NCBI GenBank assembly: GCA_934047225.1
Contig: OW203985.1
Coordinates: 10,061,501-10,125,500, forward strand
Length of the DNA: 64,000 nt
DNA from: Ypsolopha sequella
Taxonomy: Eukaryota > Arthropoda > Insecta > Lepidoptera > Ypsolophidae
Direction of reading: 5' to 3'
Shown here piece by piece: positions 62,418-64,000 of the stretch. The position numbers were made by a program, and so were the translations under genes. How positions within the stretch are numbered: position 1 is the stretch's first letter; each line of letters opens with the position of its first letter. Below the pieces are notes generated by a model, which saw only the letters and a program-made list of their open reading frames with translations, did not search any database and had not been told where the DNA came from.

Positions 62418-63050
62418 TCATAAAAACTTATTTATGGCAGCCATGATTGCGTCATCATTGTCAAATCCTGTTCCACGGATATGCTCCTTTGATTTTGGGA
62501 ATAAGTGAAAATCACTGGAGGCTAAGTCGGGAGAATATGGTGGGTGGTCAAGGAAATCGGAGCCAGCACTGCGGATTGCCTTGAGCGTAACTTCCGATCG
62601 ATGAGCAGGAGCGTTATCATGAAAAATAACACGCCCAATGACCGTTTTCCACGACTTTTTTCTTTAATCGCCTCTCCCACTTTTAGAATTAAATCTGCAT
62701 AATTGGGTCCAGTAATTGTCGGTCCGCTCAGTATACCTATATAATCAATCAATTTAAACTATTCCTCCACTATCCCCGAACACCGAGGCCATAAATTTGC
62801 CAGCGGTAGGAGCAACTCGAAATTTCTTCATGGGCGATGGGGATGGTCGTTTCAAAGACATACTTTGTCTCTTCATTTCGGGATCGAAATGGTGGAACCA
62901 CGGTCCATCCATGGTGACAACACGAGGGCAAATTGATTCGAATCACGCAGTAACATTTCGAGATTTCGTTTAGAAATTGCCAATCCACGCTTTTTGTTTT
63001 CGTCAGTTAACATTCGTGGTTACCATCTTGCCGACACTTTTCCGAATCCT
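62418..63050 (-). pseudogene. mariner transposase pseudogene
   Basis: With frameshifts and stops, the minus strand reads MLTDENKKR, then WFHHFDPEMKRQSM, AGKFMASVFGDSGGI, IKEKSRGKRSLGVLFFHDNA, PAHRSEVTLKAIRSAGS, HPPYSPDLASSDFHLFP and ends at TGA, 62420-62418. This is the mariner DD34D core: DNAPAH and YSPDLASSD hold the second and third Asp. The first site, normally DET, reads DGP, so the copy is dead even apart from the frameshifts. A TIR-like ACGAGGGTAAATCAAAAAGA lies at 62287; the other end was not found. Confidence 0.88.
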
Positions 63051-63748
63051 GTGAATCAGTTATAATGGATTAAATGTTGCCAAATGAATATTTAGGATCC
63101 CAGCTAAATGTTCACAGCTCGACCTACCAAATTTAGCAACCCAGTAAGCAAACGTAGAATAAGTTGAAGCATTATCCTCTGATGTTTACTAAATGTCCAA
63201 ATAAATTTCCTTCTTGGACATTTTTTTCAGGCACAGATATTTTATCACTGCACATACTTTTTTTTCCATATTTTAGTGTTTTTGTCTACGAATAATAATT
63301 ATCTAGAAGCGTAACTAAGCCGAAAAAATGGTTCTACGAAATAGAACCCGTGGAAGGCGGGGCGTAAAATAGGGACAGCGCGGCCCGCCATTTCGTTATA
63401 ACACCTCTCAAGGTCTCACCGTCTCAACGCGTGTTTGTGCCGCGGGGAGTTTTTATAAGTTTTAATATTGTTGTGTTTTTGCGCTATTGGATTTTACAAA
63501 TATGCTTTCGTGTGTCGTGAAGTGGTCCGCGGTCCGTTTAGAAAGAAATGAATCTGATTGGATGCCTTGCAAATATAGTAAAATGAGAACATCTAAATGC
63601 TTCATAATGAAAGGCGTAAATTATTAAGAAAGGCGGCGTTGCCTATTTGCACTGTAATATTTTATTTCAATTTTACAATTTCCAGTTATTTTCTTACTTA
63701 ATTCCTTATAAATAATTACTTTTATTGTATTAATTTTTCAGATAATTA
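63051..63748. other. Non-coding stretch with a CpG-rich patch
   Basis: 63350-63450 (GTGGAAGGCGGGGCG, GCGCGGCCCGCCATTTCGTT, GTGCCGCGGGGAG) looks promoter-like with a GCCATTT motif. No exon can be supported before the LINE remnant. Confidence 0.35.
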
Positions 63749-63749
63749 C

Positions 63750-63852
63750 TCTTAGATGTATGCATGTGGAAGAGGCGAAAGAGGTGTGTCAGAATCGTAA
63801 CATATGGAAATCTGTAGTCTCTGCCTATCCCTCTGGGAGACAGGCGTGAGTA
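63750..63852 (+). pseudogene. LINE ORF2 C-terminal remnant, copy 2
   Basis: The plus frame reads EEAKEVCQNRNIWKSVVSAY and stops after a few residues. Partner of 14572-14700. Confidence 0.6.
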
Positions 63853-63856
63853 TATA

Positions 63857-64000
63857 CAAGGTGACTTTTTGGTCATCGTCCAAATTCATACTGGTGGCTT
63901 GGTAAGTGATCAGTATCATGGATCAATAACAATTTTTGTGAAATTCGTAAAATGAAATTTCGACTCCCCATAGTGATTCACTCGGGACTGGAAGTGAATT
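63857..64000. mobile_element. MITE family F copy, cut by the window end
   Basis: CAAGGTGACTTTTTGGTCAT through CATGGATCAATAACAATTTT matches 45441-45590. TA precedes it. Confidence 0.9.

Overview
This is a 64 kb piece of insect nuclear DNA, most likely from a moth or butterfly. The genes are split by GT-AG introns, intergenic DNA is AT-rich, and it is crowded with short palindromic DNA elements, tRNA-headed SINEs, BEL/Pao and LINE debris, and dispersed repeats whose type I associate with Lepidoptera. The repeat-based placement is inference; the gene identities rest on protein similarity recognised by eye.

Two conserved genes lie head to head. On the minus strand, 18630 down to 5688, are the first nine coding exons of the ubiquitin ligase UBE3A (E6AP), about 463 codons carrying the complete AZUL zinc finger. 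The gene runs off the left edge before its catalytic HECT domain. On the plus strand, 19115 to 27274, is the complete five-exon gene for the prenyl-binding protein PDE6D (PrBP/delta), 159 residues. The two ATGs are separated by 484 bp, which must hold both promoters. All exon joins were checked for frame and phase.

Inside these genes: a small zinc-binding gene of unknown function (exons 4379-4175 and 3707-3574, minus strand) lies downstream of the last visible UBE3A exon and is probably nested in a UBE3A intron. A full-length piggyBac-like transposon with an open 595-codon transposase, perfect 13-bp terminal repeats and TTAA duplications sits in PDE6D intron 1. Many miniature elements fill the introns, one of them 19 bp from a UBE3A splice donor.

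Layout: 1-3560, scrambled BEL/Pao retroelement and a split SINE; 3574-4620, small zinc-binding gene and a GC-rich hairpin; 5688-18630, UBE3A; 19115-27274, PDE6D with piggyBac; 27.3-34.1 kb, mostly non-coding with palindromic elements; 34096-37335, a 3.24 kb hAT-type non-autonomous element containing a hairpin with arms of about 610 bp; 37.3-48.8 kb, gene-poor with repeats and a near-perfect 160-bp-arm palindrome; 48.87-49.45 kb, unidentified coding remnants; 50-54.7 kb, LINE and SINE debris; 55.3-57.5 kb, tandemly duplicated 39-codon exons of an unknown gene or pseudogene; 58-64 kb, DNA elements and a dead mariner.

The most unusual items are the hAT element with its giant hairpin, the intact piggyBac, the duplicated exons at 55-57 kb, the unidentified coding block near 49 kb and the small CxxC/HxxxC gene. 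I did not find an obviously novel multi-gene system.
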